NCBI RefSeq assembly: GCF_033100095.1
Contig: NZ_CP136921.1
Coordinates: forward strand, 94,501-158,500
Direction: 5' to 3'
Length of the DNA stretch: 64,000 nt
DNA from: Diaphorobacter limosus
GTDB taxonomy: Bacteria > Pseudomonadota > Gammaproteobacteria > Burkholderiales > Burkholderiaceae_C
The translations under genes and the position numbers were made by a program. Below the pieces are notes generated by a model. It was not told the DNA's origin. It saw only the letters and a program-made list of their open reading frames with translations, and did no database searches. Numbering within the stretch: the stretch's first letter is position 1; each line of letters opens with the position of its first letter. Positions 1 through 10,400 of this stretch are shown here, in pieces.

Positions 1-811
1 GCTCGGCGTGGCTGGATAGCTCGGCGCGCAACTGCGCAACGGGATGGATGAGCGGTCCGGTGCCGCCCTGTAGCGATTCGTCGGCGCGCGGCCCGACCCA
101 GCGCCGCAGCATGGCTCGCGCCTTGGACCGGTCGCGTTGCAGGTCGTCGCGCCGGTCCGACAGCGCCAGCGCCTCCTGCTGCGCGGCCAGCAGGTCGCCT
201 GCCTGGGCCGATCCGCCCGCCACCCGCGCGGGCAGGCTGTCTTGCAGGCGCTGGTTCTCCGCCAGCAGCTCCGTCAGCAACTGTTCCCGCTGCTCGACTG
301 CCTGCGCGGCGATCCAGGCCAGACCGAGTTCCTGCCGTATCTGCAGGCGCTGCAGCACCAGCGCCGCGCGTTCGCGTTCCACGCGCGCCTGGGCGCTGGC
401 CACCTTGGCCGCGCGCTTGGCCTGATTGGGAACCTCCTGCATCAGGGCCAGGCGCTGCCCGGTCATGGACTCGCGCGTCAGGCTCCAGCGGTCCATGCCG
501 CTGATGGGGAGGTTTTCAAGACCGACGGAGAGCTTGGGATCGGGTAGCGTGCCGGCGGCCTTCTGCGCGGACTCGACCGCGTCGATCTGCAATCGCTGCG
601 CGGAAACCCGCGGGCTTTGCTGTTCAGCGATTTCTCGTGCTTCGGCAAAGCTGAGCGCGTAGGTCCGGCTGGCGGCGAACATGCTGCCAGCCAGGGCAAT
701 GCTCAAGATGCTCAGTCGATGTATCCATGTGCGGCGCGGGATCGCACGCAATACGCCATGTCCAGGCGCGGGGCGACGCTCGCCGGGAGCGCCGGAGGAA
801 GAAATAAGCAT
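1..811 (-). CDS. TolC-family outer-membrane efflux protein (3' end outside window)
   Basis: This is the N-terminal 270 residues of an outer-membrane factor of the TolC/CzcC/CusC type, which forms the exit duct of a metal-efflux RND pump. The frame is open from an ATG at 811 to the window edge. GAGG lies about 8 bases before the start. A hydrophobic signal segment covers roughly residues 30-48. The mature part has the usual repeat pattern: SFAEAREIAEQQSP, then PDPKLSVGLENLP and long amphipathic helices rich in Gln, Ala and Arg. The remaining third and probably cusB/cusA-like pump genes would lie to the left. It is the last visible gene of the leftward copper cluster. The family is clear; the metal (copper or silver) is inferred from the neighbours. 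Confidence 0.85.
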   Translation of the reverse strand, partial: MLISSSGAPGERRPAPGHGVLRAIPRRTWIHRLSILSIALAGSMFAASRTYALSFAEAREIAEQQSPRVSAQRLQIDAVESAQKAAGTLPDPKLSVGLENLPISGMDRWSLTRESMTGQRLALMQEVPNQAKRAAKVASAQARVERERAALVLQRLQIRQELGLAWIAAQAVEQREQLLTELLAENQRLQDSLPARVAGGSAQAGDLLAAQQEALALSDRRDDLQRDRSKARAMLRRWVGPRADESLQGGTGPLIHPVAQLRAELSSHAE

Positions 812-886
812 GATGGTCCTCGAAATTGATAGCCACGAAGTCACGTGTTCTGCCGTGCCAATGCACGACGGGCACGACCTGGTGTG

Positions 887-1345
887 TCAATTGCGCAGGA
901 CTTGGAAAGTGAGATAGAGGGGGAGAGAGCCCGTTCGGTGGTCGAGCCACGCTGGGTCAAACCTGGCGCCGGTCGATGATTGCGGGTCGGGCACCACGGG
1001 AAGCAGGTAGGCAATCCAGACCGCATGGGCCGCCGCAATAGATGGAACGTCCAGCCCTTGCGGAGACGGCGCGGGCTTGCCGTCACCGCTGCAATGGGCA
1101 CGGCATAACTGCGGAGACTCGTCGTCCATCGTCCCTGGCATGGCATGGCAGTCCGGCATGGCGGACATGCCGGCGGCTTCGTCCATGGCCATGCCCGCCA
1201 TCTGCATCGATGCCGCGTGCGTATCCGCATCCAGCTTGGGGCAGGCATACATCGCCAGCGCCATCTGCGAGAACAACAAGGTCACGATGAGGCCGCCGAC
1301 GATTCGGCGGCCCCATTGTGTGACGATGCGTCGGATGGAAACCAT
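887..1345 (-). CDS. Small Met/His/Cys-containing exported protein of the copper cluster
   Basis: A 152-residue protein starting at the ATG at 1345. An in-frame start at 1423 is possible, but the later start puts a signal or anchor helix (about residues 11-31, ending MALAMYAC) directly at the N-terminus. The following stretch is rich in Met, His and Cys (ASMQMAGMAMDEAAGMS, DCHAMPG, LCRAHCSGDG), as expected for periplasmic copper-binding proteins. The C-terminal part has a second hydrophobic run (AAHAVWIAYLLPVVP). I do not recognise a named family. It sits between the TolC-like gene and a small membrane protein in the same orientation, so it is probably in the same copper-induced transcript. 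Metal binding is inferred from composition and context only. Confidence 0.6.
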   Translation of the reverse strand: MVSIRRIVTQWGRRIVGGLIVTLLFSQMALAMYACPKLDADTHAASMQMAGMAMDEAAGMSAMPDCHAMPGTMDDESPQLCRAHCSGDGKPAPSPQGLDVPSIAAAHAVWIAYLLPVVPDPQSSTGARFDPAWLDHRTGSLPLYLTFQVLRN

Positions 1346-1467
1346 GGTGGGATGTTCGCTGTGCTGGATGTGTGACAACTTGCCGCGGATCAGAGAGCCG
1401 TCCCAGGAAAGAAGTGCCACCATGGCTCATCTACCCGCGTGACAGCCCAGTCACCGCGCATGCGAGG

Positions 1468-1728
1468 TCACCGAGACCCTGGATTCATTTCACCGGAATC
1501 CAACTTGTCGGCGCGTTTCGATCTCGGCCACTCCGAGAACGCAAGCACGTACAGTGCGATCAGGTTGACCATGGGGACGATCATCAGCAGGCCGAGCCAG
1601 CCGGAAAAGCCCGCCTTGGCAAAGATCTTCCAAAACGGCAGCACGATCACCACCGCACCCAGCAGCATCATCAGCCAGTGGGCGCCAAACCACCACGCCA
1701 TGTCGTTCATATACATTCCGTTCATCAT
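1468..1728 (-). CDS. Small integral membrane protein
   Basis: An 86-residue protein with AAAGGAGA 7 bases before the ATG. Two hydrophobic segments (about residues 11-34 and 42-64) are joined by a short loop with FAKAGFSGWLG, a Trp/Gly-rich pattern seen in small inner-membrane proteins that accompany copper ATPases. The tail is polar and charged. The N-terminus is Met-rich (MMNGMYMNDM), which could contact copper, but this is inference. It lies 35 bases downstream of the P-type ATPase and reads in the same direction, so it is very likely co-transcribed. I cannot name a function. Confidence 0.65.
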   Translation of the reverse strand: MMNGMYMNDMAWWFGAHWLMMLLGAVVIVLPFWKIFAKAGFSGWLGLLMIVPMVNLIALYVLAFSEWPRSKRADKLDSGEMNPGSR

Positions 1729-1763
1729 GATCGATCTCCTTTCTTTGATTGTCTCGATGCGGG

Positions 1764-3953
<2,190 letters not shown>

Positions 3954-4055
3954 GCCTTTGTTGAGTTATCTCGATTCTTGACCTTGCCATCGCGGCAAGG
4001 TCAAGTCCCTTTCCTTGTGGACGCATTCGGTCCGCATTGGCCCATGCCCCGATGG

Positions 4056-4559
4056 CTATCGGGACAAAGACTGGCGGTACTGGACATTGATTTCGTCGTG
4101 GCGGCGCCGTATCTCTGGCGGCCATTGCGCCTTGATCCATGACAGCACGGCCACGATCTCGTCGTCGCTCAATACTCCACCATAGATGGGCATCGCCGTA
4201 CGGTAGTCGGGCTGATTGATCAATTGGGCCAGTCCCTGCTTAGTGATGGCGAACAGTTGCTCGTCGGGATGGTGCCAAGTGTGGCCGCTGGGATCGTGCG
4301 GCGGCGCAGGAAGCAAGTCATCCGATCCACGATCACGCCAGTTGGGCTGGCCCTCGCCCTTGGCCCCATGGCAAGCCGCACACTGCTGCGCGTAGATGCG
4401 GGCGCCGACGCGCAGCACCTGGGGATCATCGGGACGCATGCTGTGCGGCGGCGGCGTCACTGGCCGGTTGCTGGCGCGCAGGGAAAAGTAACCCACCCCT
4501 GCGACCAGCAGCAAGGCCAGCAATCCTACGGCCCCCAGGATCAGCGGTTTCAACGTCAT
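4056..4559 (-). CDS. Membrane-anchored or exported cytochrome c
   Basis: A 167-residue class I c-type cytochrome. An N-terminal hydrophobic helix (residues about 5-27) serves as signal or anchor. The haem motif is C60-A-A-C63-H64. A likely distal Met is in YRTAMPIYGG near residue 136. The end (SDDEIVAVLSWIKAQWP) is the typical C-terminal helix of these cytochromes. AAGGAAG precedes the ATG. It lies between the copper ATPase and a methyltransferase-like membrane protein in the copper island. It may pass electrons from the multicopper oxidase or from periplasmic copper oxidation, but that role is inference. Confidence 0.85.
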   Translation of the reverse strand: MTLKPLILGAVGLLALLLVAGVGYFSLRASNRPVTPPPHSMRPDDPQVLRVGARIYAQQCAACHGAKGEGQPNWRDRGSDDLLPAPPHDPSGHTWHHPDEQLFAITKQGLAQLINQPDYRTAMPIYGGVLSDDEIVAVLSWIKAQWPPEIRRRHDEINVQYRQSLSR

Positions 4560-4614
4560 CGCAACTTCCTTGATTTCATGCTGATGGTCACATTCTGGTC
4601 ATCGGATGCGTCGC

Positions 4615-5262
4615 TCAAGGCTGAACCCATGCGCCCCAGCGCGGAATGAAACGCGGGACATGCTGCGCATACTCCTGCCAAGCCTGTCCAAAACGGCGTC
4701 CGCTTTCCTGCTCCTCGTTGTGCGCCAGGCGGGCATACATCACCACAAGCACCGGGAACATCAACAGCGTCAGCAAGGTCGGCCATTGCAGGAGAAAGCC
4801 GAACATGATCAGCACGAAGGCGATGTACTGCGGATGCCGCACCCGAGCGTAAACACCGGTGCGCGCCAGCCGCCCCTGCCGCTGGGCCTCGTAGAGCACG
4901 GGCCAAGCCGCGGCCAGCAGCCAGAAGCCACCGCCAATGAACAGGTAGCTGAGGATGTGGAATGGCCCAAGGTGCGGATCACCGCCCCAGCCGAACAGCA
5001 GCTCCAGCAGGTGACCGGCGTTGTGGTTCAGCAGGTCCACGCCCGGGAGCTTCTGGCCCAGCCAGCCCGACAGGAAGTAGATGGTCAGCGGGAAGCCATA
5101 CATCTCCACGAACAGCGCCACGATGAACGCTGTGAACGCCCCGAAACTGCGCCAGTCGCGCGCGCTGGCCGGCTTGAAGAAGCTGAAGGCGAACATGACG
5201 AAGATCGCCACGTTGAGCACCACCAGAGTCCACAGGCCATACGAAGATCCCGTGTGCTCCAT
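4615..5262 (-). CDS. Isoprenylcysteine carboxyl methyltransferase-like membrane protein
   Basis: A 215-residue protein with about five membrane helices and the ICMT/PEMT-type C-terminal motif (ARVRHPQYIAFVLIMFGF, then NEEQESGRRFG..W..Y) that binds S-adenosylmethionine in this fold. An in-frame start further upstream at 5364 would overlap the preceding gene heavily. The ATG at 5262, with GAGG just before it and the preceding stop at 5267, is the better choice. Members of this family are repeatedly found next to DUF2933 genes in heavy-metal islands of betaproteobacteria, as here. The substrate is unknown. The family assignment is solid, the role in copper resistance is not. Confidence 0.8.
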   Translation of the reverse strand: MEHTGSSYGLWTLVVLNVAIFVMFAFSFFKPASARDWRSFGAFTAFIVALFVEMYGFPLTIYFLSGWLGQKLPGVDLLNHNAGHLLELLFGWGGDPHLGPFHILSYLFIGGGFWLLAAAWPVLYEAQRQGRLARTGVYARVRHPQYIAFVLIMFGFLLQWPTLLTLLMFPVLVVMYARLAHNEEQESGRRFGQAWQEYAQHVPRFIPRWGAWVQP

Positions 5263-5266
5263 GGCC

Positions 5267-5545
5267 TCAGCCCCTGTCGGAGTTTTGTCCAGTGCCCTGG
5301 CCAGTGGCTCCGGCGCCACCACCGTGGCCGCCATGACCACCATGGCCTTTGTGCATGAAGACATGCATCAGCGGGCAGGCCAGCAGGAAGGCATAGGGCC
5401 ACCATTGCGCCAGGTGGGCACGGTGTTCGGTCCATAGGAAGTACCCGGCGACGGCGCCGAACACGAGCAGGCCGATGGCATAGCGCGAGCGCCAGAACCC
5501 GCCGGTCTGCACACTCTGCGGATGGGATGCATGGTCATGGGTCAT
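5267..5545 (-). CDS. DUF2933 small membrane protein, His-rich tail
   Basis: A 92-residue protein with one or two membrane segments (about residues 22-38 and 48-62) and a glycine/histidine-rich tail (HKGHGGHGGHGGGAG). The pattern YAIGLLVFGAVAGYFLWTEH followed by AQWWPYAFLLACPLMH is typical of DUF2933. The Cys/Pro/Met/His patch in the second helix and the His tail suggest metal contact, but no biochemical role is established to my knowledge. Its stop codon lies 4 bases before the start of the methyltransferase-like gene, which supports translational coupling. Confidence 0.85.
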   Translation of the reverse strand: MTHDHASHPQSVQTGGFWRSRYAIGLLVFGAVAGYFLWTEHRAHLAQWWPYAFLLACPLMHVFMHKGHGGHGGHGGGAGATGQGTGQNSDRG

Positions 5546-5555
5546 GACGGCCTCC

Positions 5556-6026
5556 TCACTTTGTGCCGGGAGTGGAGGTTTGCGGCATGGACATTCGATC
5601 CATCATCATCTGCATCATCGACTCCATCATGGCCATGCGCTTTTCCATCATCTGCGGGTCGTGCTGCATGCCAGCCATACCGGCGGGTGGGTTGCCCGAT
5701 GCCATCTGGCCGTGCATCGACTTCATCATGCGCATGCCGTCCTGCATGGTCTTCATGTGTTCGGCCATCAACGCCTGGCGCTCCTGGGGCGTCTTGGCGG
5801 CGGCCATCTTCTCGTGCATGGCCCGCATGCGTTGTTCCATCGCGGCCATCATGTCCGGGCTCATGGCCTGCGATGGCGGTGCTGCAGCCGGCGCCGGAGC
5901 TGCCGCCGCAGGGGCGGTCGTTTCCGCCGGGTGGTGGTCCTTGTGCCCGTCGGCGCCTTGCGCCAGCACGCCCACGGAGGCGGCGGCGACACAGAGACCG
6001 ATCAGGGTATGGCGAATATGAACCAT
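5556..6026 (-). CDS. Periplasmic Met-rich copper-binding protein
   Basis: A 156-residue exported protein. The signal peptide runs to about residue 23 (SVGVLAQGADG). An Ala/Pro linker follows, and then a helical domain in which Met recurs every few residues (MMAAMEQRMRAMHEKM, MRMMKSMHG, MMESMMQMMMDRM). Such methionine-rich helices bind Cu+ in periplasmic sponges, so copper buffering is the likely role. GAAGGAAG precedes the ATG. It is the next gene upstream of DUF2933 in the leftward copper operon, with only 10 bases between them. Confidence 0.75.
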   Translation of the reverse strand: MVHIRHTLIGLCVAAASVGVLAQGADGHKDHHPAETTAPAAAAPAPAAAPPSQAMSPDMMAAMEQRMRAMHEKMAAAKTPQERQALMAEHMKTMQDGMRMMKSMHGQMASGNPPAGMAGMQHDPQMMEKRMAMMESMMQMMMDRMSMPQTSTPGTK

Positions 6027-6100
6027 GATGCTTCCTTCTTGCGTTGCAGGGGTTGGCTAGGGCAGCCGCGTCCGGCGGCATGATGCGGTGGTGACTCTGC

Positions 6101-6442
6101 TCAGTGCGCGGGTTGGATGTCGGTGACGACCATCTTCCCGCCTTCCTGGACGACCATGAATTGCACCTTGTCGCCGGGCTTGAGCTTGGTGAGTTGGCCC
6201 TTGTCGCGAACGGTGAAGACCATGGTCATTCCGGGCATGTCCAGGTTCTTGATGTCTCCATGCTTGAGGGTGATCTTGCCGTTGTCCGGATCGACCTTCT
6301 TGACCTCGCCATCGGTCATGGAGTCCGACACAGGCGCCGCCACCTGGCCTGGACTGGGGCTGACCTGGGCATGGCCCGCCATCGGCAGGGCAAGGCCCAT
6401 GGCCAGGGCGGAGAGGGTGAGCAGACGTTGGATGGTGTTCAT
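6101..6442 (-). CDS. CusF-like periplasmic copper chaperone
   Basis: A 113-residue exported protein: signal peptide to about residue 25, then a CusF/CusX-type OB-fold domain (residues 44-112). In E. coli CusF, Cu+ is held by His, Trp, Met and Met. Here the aligned positions are H61, M69, M72 and M74 (DMPGMTMVF), so the Trp position is occupied by Met. CusF passes Cu+ or Ag+ to an RND pump, which fits the TolC-type partners at both ends of this cluster. AGAGGT precedes the start. Confidence 0.88.
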   Translation of the reverse strand: MNTIQRLLTLSALAMGLALPMAGHAQVSPSPGQVAAPVSDSMTDGEVKKVDPDNGKITLKHGDIKNLDMPGMTMVFTVRDKGQLTKLKPGDKVQFMVVQEGGKMVVTDIQPAH

Positions 6443-6521
6443 GGTGACCTCTGGGTGAATGGATGGATCTATAGGCTGGCTCGGCCATGGCTGGGCCGGC
6501 TGTGGTGGGCGTTTCAGGCCA

Positions 6522-7019
6522 TCACTTGCGGCCCACCTTGATGGCGCCCTTCATGCCGGCTTCATAGTGGCCCGGTAGCAGGCAGGCGAAATCGACGACA
6601 CCCGCCTTGGTGAACTGCCAGACGATCTCGCCCTGCTTGCCCGGCTCCAGGGTGATCTTGCCGGGCTCGTCGTGCTCCATCCCGGGGAATTTCTTCATCT
6701 GCTCCAGGTGTTCCATCAGTTCCTCCTGAGTGCCGAGGCTGAGTTCGTGCTTGAGCTGTCCGGTGTTCTTGACGATGAGACGCACGGTCTCGCCCTTTTT
6801 GACCGTCAGGTCGGAAGGCGTGAAGCGCATCTTGTCGCTCATCTCGATGGTGATGGTGCGGCTGGCTTTGGCGGCGACACCGGGCTTGCCAATGGCCGTC
6901 TCGCCCCCCTCGTCATGGCCGTGGCCGCCCGCATGGTTGCCGCTGGCAAAGGCTGCCCCCGATGCGGCCAGCGCAAGCATGGCGAAGAGTTGAGAAATAG
7001 TGGATCGCGTGAATTTCAT
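6522..7019 (-). CDS. Periplasmic cupredoxin (plastocyanin/azurin-like)
   Basis: A 165-residue blue-copper-type protein. The signal peptide ends near residue 26 and is followed by a His/Gly-rich segment (GNHAGGHGHDEGG). The cupredoxin fold carries the expected type 1 copper ligands H91 (LKHELS), C146, H151 (ACLLPGH) and M156. A Met/His/Glu insertion (EELMEHLEQMKKFPGMEHD) lies between the strands, as in CopI-like proteins of copper islands. It is transcribed with the multicopper oxidase located 33 bases upstream. Likely roles are copper buffering or electron transfer to the oxidase or to the cytochrome c further down. Confidence 0.88.
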   Translation of the reverse strand: MKFTRSTISQLFAMLALAASGAAFASGNHAGGHGHDEGGETAIGKPGVAAKASRTITIEMSDKMRFTPSDLTVKKGETVRLIVKNTGQLKHELSLGTQEELMEHLEQMKKFPGMEHDEPGKITLEPGKQGEIVWQFTKAGVVDFACLLPGHYEAGMKGAIKVGRK

Positions 7020-7052
7020 GGGTGTTCTCGGGTTGGAAATCGAAGGGAAAAT

Positions 7053-8465
7053 TCAATGCTCGCCATGCGAAGCGGGCTTGCGCACCTTGACTTCGGTCGG
7101 CGTTGCCGGCTTGCGCTGGCGCGGCATGGACTGGCCGCCCTCGGCACTGAAACGCGCCGGCTCGGCCATGGGGCCGGTGACCTCATGCGCCACCGTGCCG
7201 GCGGGATGCTTGAACCAGCCCGGGTTCGTGTAGTCGCCCGGCTTCTGGTCACGGCGCACCTTGAGCACGCTGAACATGCCGCCCATCTCCACCGACCCGA
7301 ACGGTCCTTCACCGGTCATCATCGGGATGGTGTTGTCGGGAATCGGCATTTCCATCTCGGTCATGTCGGCCATGCCGCGTTCGCCCATGACCATGTAGTC
7401 CGGGATCAGCTGGTTGATCTTTTTGGACAGGCCGCTGTGGTCCACGCCAATGAGCGTGGGCACGTTGTGCCCCATGGCGTTCATAGTGTGATGGCTCTTG
7501 TGGCAGTGAAAGGCCCAGTCGCCTTCCTCGTCGGCAACGAATTCGATCTGGCGCATCTGGCCCACGGCCACGTCGGTGGTCACCTCGGGCCAGCGCGCGC
7601 TTTTGGGCACGGGGCCGCCATCGGTGCCGGTGACCGTGAATTCATGACCATGCACGTGCATCGGGTGGTTGGTCATGGTGAGGTTACCGATGCGAATGCG
7701 AACCTTGTCATTGAGACGGACATTCAAGGAGTCGATGCCCGGAAAGACACGGCTGTTCCATGTCCACAGGTTGAAGTCCGTCATTTCCGCGACCTTGGGC
7801 GTTGCAGCGCCTGGCTCAATGTCATACGCACTGAGCAGGAAACAGAAATCCCGCTGCACTTCGTCGATCAAGGAGTGTTTGGCTTTCGGGTGCGTGACCC
7901 AGAAGCCCATCATGCCCATGGCCATTTGCACCATCTCGTCGGCGTGCGGGTGGTACATGAAGGTGCCCGGGCGGCGCGCAACGAACTCGTAGACGAAGGT
8001 CTTGCCGGACGGAATGGCTGGCTGCGTCAGACCGGTCACGCCATCCATGCCGTTGGGCAGGCGCTGGCCATGCCAGTGCACGGCTGTGTGCTCAGGCAGC
8101 CTGTTGGTGACGAAGATGCGCACGCGGTCGCCCTCCACCACTTCGATGGTCGGGCCGGGGCTCTGACCGTTGTAGCCCCACAGGTGGGCCTTCATGCCCG
8201 GAGCCATCTCGCGCACCACGGGTTCGGCCACCAAATGAAACTCCTTGACGCCCTGGTTCATCCGCCAAGGCAGCGTCCAGCCGTTGAGCGTGACCACGGG
8301 GTTGTACGGCCGGCCCGAATCGGGGATCAGTGGCGCCATGGTGTTTGGGCTGGTCTGAATGACGGGCTCGGGCAAGGCCGCCATGGCGACACGGCTGACC
8401 GCGCCGGCCGCGACGGCGCCGCCCGCAATCCCGGCGACCTTGAAAAAATCTCTTCTGGATGTCAT
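7053..8465 (-). CDS. Multicopper oxidase, Tat-exported (CopA/PcoA-like, short form)
   Basis: A 470-residue multicopper oxidase that would oxidise periplasmic Cu+ to Cu2+ with oxygen. The Tat signal is SRRDFFK at residues 3-9. Copper-binding motifs are in order: HWHG (130-133), HPH (172-174), HPMHVHGH (267-274) and HCHKSHHTMNAM (320-331), giving the type 1, 2 and 3 sites. A Met-rich patch (MADMTEMEMPIP) in the last domain could guide copper to the enzyme. It is shorter than classical PcoA/CopA proteins of about 600 residues. No copB, copC or copD is present nearby. The upstream neighbour is a TolC-like gene. Confidence 0.93.
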   Translation of the reverse strand: MTSRRDFFKVAGIAGGAVAAGAVSRVAMAALPEPVIQTSPNTMAPLIPDSGRPYNPVVTLNGWTLPWRMNQGVKEFHLVAEPVVREMAPGMKAHLWGYNGQSPGPTIEVVEGDRVRIFVTNRLPEHTAVHWHGQRLPNGMDGVTGLTQPAIPSGKTFVYEFVARRPGTFMYHPHADEMVQMAMGMMGFWVTHPKAKHSLIDEVQRDFCFLLSAYDIEPGAATPKVAEMTDFNLWTWNSRVFPGIDSLNVRLNDKVRIRIGNLTMTNHPMHVHGHEFTVTGTDGGPVPKSARWPEVTTDVAVGQMRQIEFVADEEGDWAFHCHKSHHTMNAMGHNVPTLIGVDHSGLSKKINQLIPDYMVMGERGMADMTEMEMPIPDNTIPMMTGEGPFGSVEMGGMFSVLKVRRDQKPGDYTNPGWFKHPAGTVAHEVTGPMAEPARFSAEGGQSMPRQRKPATPTEVKVRKPASHGEH

Positions 8466-8481
8466 GGCAATCGTCTGTGCA

Positions 8482-9912
8482 TCAGTGACCGGCAGCCGCG
8501 TCGCTGGGCGCGCTGGTGGTGACTGACAGGGTGGTGTTGGTGGGGCGCCCGATCACGGAGGCCTGCAAGGCGGCATCGGCCAGCCAGAATTGCCTCTGCG
8601 CGTCCAGGGCCGCCGTGACGGCACCGACCTGGTCGCGCGCATCGGCCAACAGTTCGAACACGCTGATCAACATGCCGTTGTAGCGAAGCTGGTTCTCCTC
8701 CGCGATCACCTTGCGCACCGGCACCACTTCGTCGCGGTAATGCCGCGCCACGTCGTAGGCCGTCCGATAGGCCGAGTAGCTTTCACGCAGGCTGGAGCCT
8801 GCGGCACGCGCCGCCGCTTCGAGCTGGTTGGCGGCCGCCAGGGTTCGGGCGTTCATCGCGTCACGCTGCATGCCGCCCCAGTCAAAGACGGGCAGGCGCA
8901 CCGCGATCTCCCAGCCGCGCGCGGTGCCGCGGGTTCCCGCAGCGTTGTCGAAGGTGGTATTGCGGCGCCCGGTGAGTTCGATATCGGTGAAGCTGGTCAC
9001 CATGTTCAAGCCTTGGGCCTTGGCCGCGGCATCCAGCGCGGTCTGCGCCAGGCGAAGGTCCAGGCGCGCCCGGGTGGCCAGCGCGCCGACCGCCTGCGGG
9101 TCCAGCGCTTGCTTGGGCAAGTCGGGCAGGCGCTCGGGCAGCTTCAGCGCCTGCGCCTGGCTCTCATTCAGCCCCAGCAGGCGCACCAGCTCTTCCCGGC
9201 GGGCCGTGACCTGGTGCTGGGTCTCACTCAGCCGGGTGGCCGCATCGGCATAGAAAGCCTGCTCGCGCGCACGGGTGATGCGGTTGAAGTTGCCCACGCC
9301 TTGCATGCGCCGGGCCAGCTCGGCGCCCGCTTCGGCGCTGTCATAGACCTGCTTGGCATATTGGAGCGCCTGCTGTGCGGCCACGGCCCGCACCCAGGCC
9401 TGGCGCACCCCGGTGACCTGGTCCACCACGTTGCCGGTCAGGCGCAATTGAGATTGCTCGATGCGCCGGGTGGCGATGCCGTACCGGGTCGGCAAGGTCA
9501 ACAGATCCAACAGGCCAAAGGACAGCGCTCGGCTCAAGCCCAGTTCCGGGCCGGCCGTCATGCGCTCGAAATCGAAAATGGGATTGGCAATCCGCCCCGC
9601 CTGGGCGGCGTCGGCCGCCTCGGCCCAGCCTTGCGCCAGCAGGGCCTGCAGGGATGGGCTGTTGCTCAAGGCCAGCTGGACGGCCTCTTTCTGCCCCAAA
9701 GGCTGCGCCAGCAGGGCTTCGGTGGCTTGCGCACGCCGGTCGCGCTCCTCCTGGGTGCGTGCCAGTGCCAGTTTGCCTTCGGTGAAGCCGCCCGCTTCGT
9801 CGTTGACGCGGCCGATGTTCTGCTCCAGGCTGACGCTGGCACATCCGGTCAGTACCGCCAGCCCGAGTGCAGACAGGGCGAGTCTGGCGTGCGAGGCACG
9901 CAAACGCATCAT
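8482..9912 (-). CDS. TolC-family outer-membrane lipoprotein
   Basis: A 476-residue outer-membrane efflux protein. The N-terminus has a lipoprotein signal (ALGLAVLTGCASVS, lipid-modified Cys at about residue 24). Two OEP repeats follow (start of the first: LGQKEAVQLALSNSP; second near residues 280-450, with NTTFDNAAGTRGTARGW and VRLPVFDWGG). It is the second TolC-type gene of the island and differs from the partial one at the left edge. Its start overlaps the stop of the small upstream gene (ATGA). No inner-membrane pump gene lies beside it, so it may serve the pump expected left of the window, or act alone. Confidence 0.88.
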   Translation of the reverse strand: MMRLRASHARLALSALGLAVLTGCASVSLEQNIGRVNDEAGGFTEGKLALARTQEERDRRAQATEALLAQPLGQKEAVQLALSNSPSLQALLAQGWAEAADAAQAGRIANPIFDFERMTAGPELGLSRALSFGLLDLLTLPTRYGIATRRIEQSQLRLTGNVVDQVTGVRQAWVRAVAAQQALQYAKQVYDSAEAGAELARRMQGVGNFNRITRAREQAFYADAATRLSETQHQVTARREELVRLLGLNESQAQALKLPERLPDLPKQALDPQAVGALATRARLDLRLAQTALDAAAKAQGLNMVTSFTDIELTGRRNTTFDNAAGTRGTARGWEIAVRLPVFDWGGMQRDAMNARTLAAANQLEAAARAAGSSLRESYSAYRTAYDVARHYRDEVVPVRKVIAEENQLRYNGMLISVFELLADARDQVGAVTAALDAQRQFWLADAALQASVIGRPTNTTLSVTTSAPSDAAAGH

Positions 9913-10244
9913 GGCGTGCCTCCCCCGTGATGACCTACATGCGGGTCGCTAGAGGGGGTGGCATCCTTGACGGACGCGGACTTGCCCGTCTTGATTTCCT
10001 TGGCATAGGCGCGCCAACCGCCGATTTGGCCCACGCGATCGTTGGCTTCACGCCAGGATTGCACCTGTTGATCCGCATAGGTCTGGTACGCACCGATAGC
10101 GGACGAATACTGCAGCTTCGTCGGCAGTGAAGGCTGGGGAGCTTCGGTATCTGCCGGGGCTTGTGCAAACGCCGCCCCTGCGAACAACGCCAGTGTCCAA
10201 GGCAACAGGGCCCTGAAAGGCGGCAGGTGATTGGAAGTGGCCAT
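9909..10244 (-). CDS. Small exported protein, first gene of the leftward copper operon
   Basis: A 111-residue protein. The start at 10244 is chosen because AGAGGAGA precedes it and a signal peptide follows immediately (ALLPWTLALFAGAAFAQA). The mature part contains SAIGAYQTYADQQVQSWREAND, a pattern that accompanies TolC genes in copper clusters, and ends in a short His/Gly-rich tail (DPHVGHHGGGTP). No named domain is recognised. Its stop overlaps the next ATG by one base. It lies divergent to copR, so it is the first target expected for CopR activation. Confidence 0.7.
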   Translation of the reverse strand: MATSNHLPPFRALLPWTLALFAGAAFAQAPADTEAPQPSLPTKLQYSSAIGAYQTYADQQVQSWREANDRVGQIGGWRAYAKEIKTGKSASVKDATPSSDPHVGHHGGGTP

Positions 10245-10400
10245 GGTCTCCTCTAGAAGAATCTTTGATCTCACGATAGGGAGATTCTGGAGAGGCCACC
10301 CTTTCAGCAAGATGTTTGCAACATTACATTCCTGTCAGCTTCATGCCGGCAGGCCTTACACGGGGCACACTTGCGCCAGAACCGCAAAGGAGCCGAACCG
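10245..10400. promoter_or_regulatory. Divergent control region between copper operon and copRS
   Basis: A 156-base region between two divergent starts. It is more AT-rich than its surroundings around 10,300-10,335 and holds an imperfect repeated pattern (ACATTACATTCCTGTCAG) that could be a CopR/CusR site. I did not find a perfect palindrome, so the exact operator is uncertain. AAAGGAG at 10,386-10,392 is the ribosome binding site for copR. Confidence 0.4.

Noticed and set aside
6672..8522. Plus-strand frame of about 600 codons
   Set aside because: Antisense to the cupredoxin and multicopper oxidase genes; no domain is recognisable.
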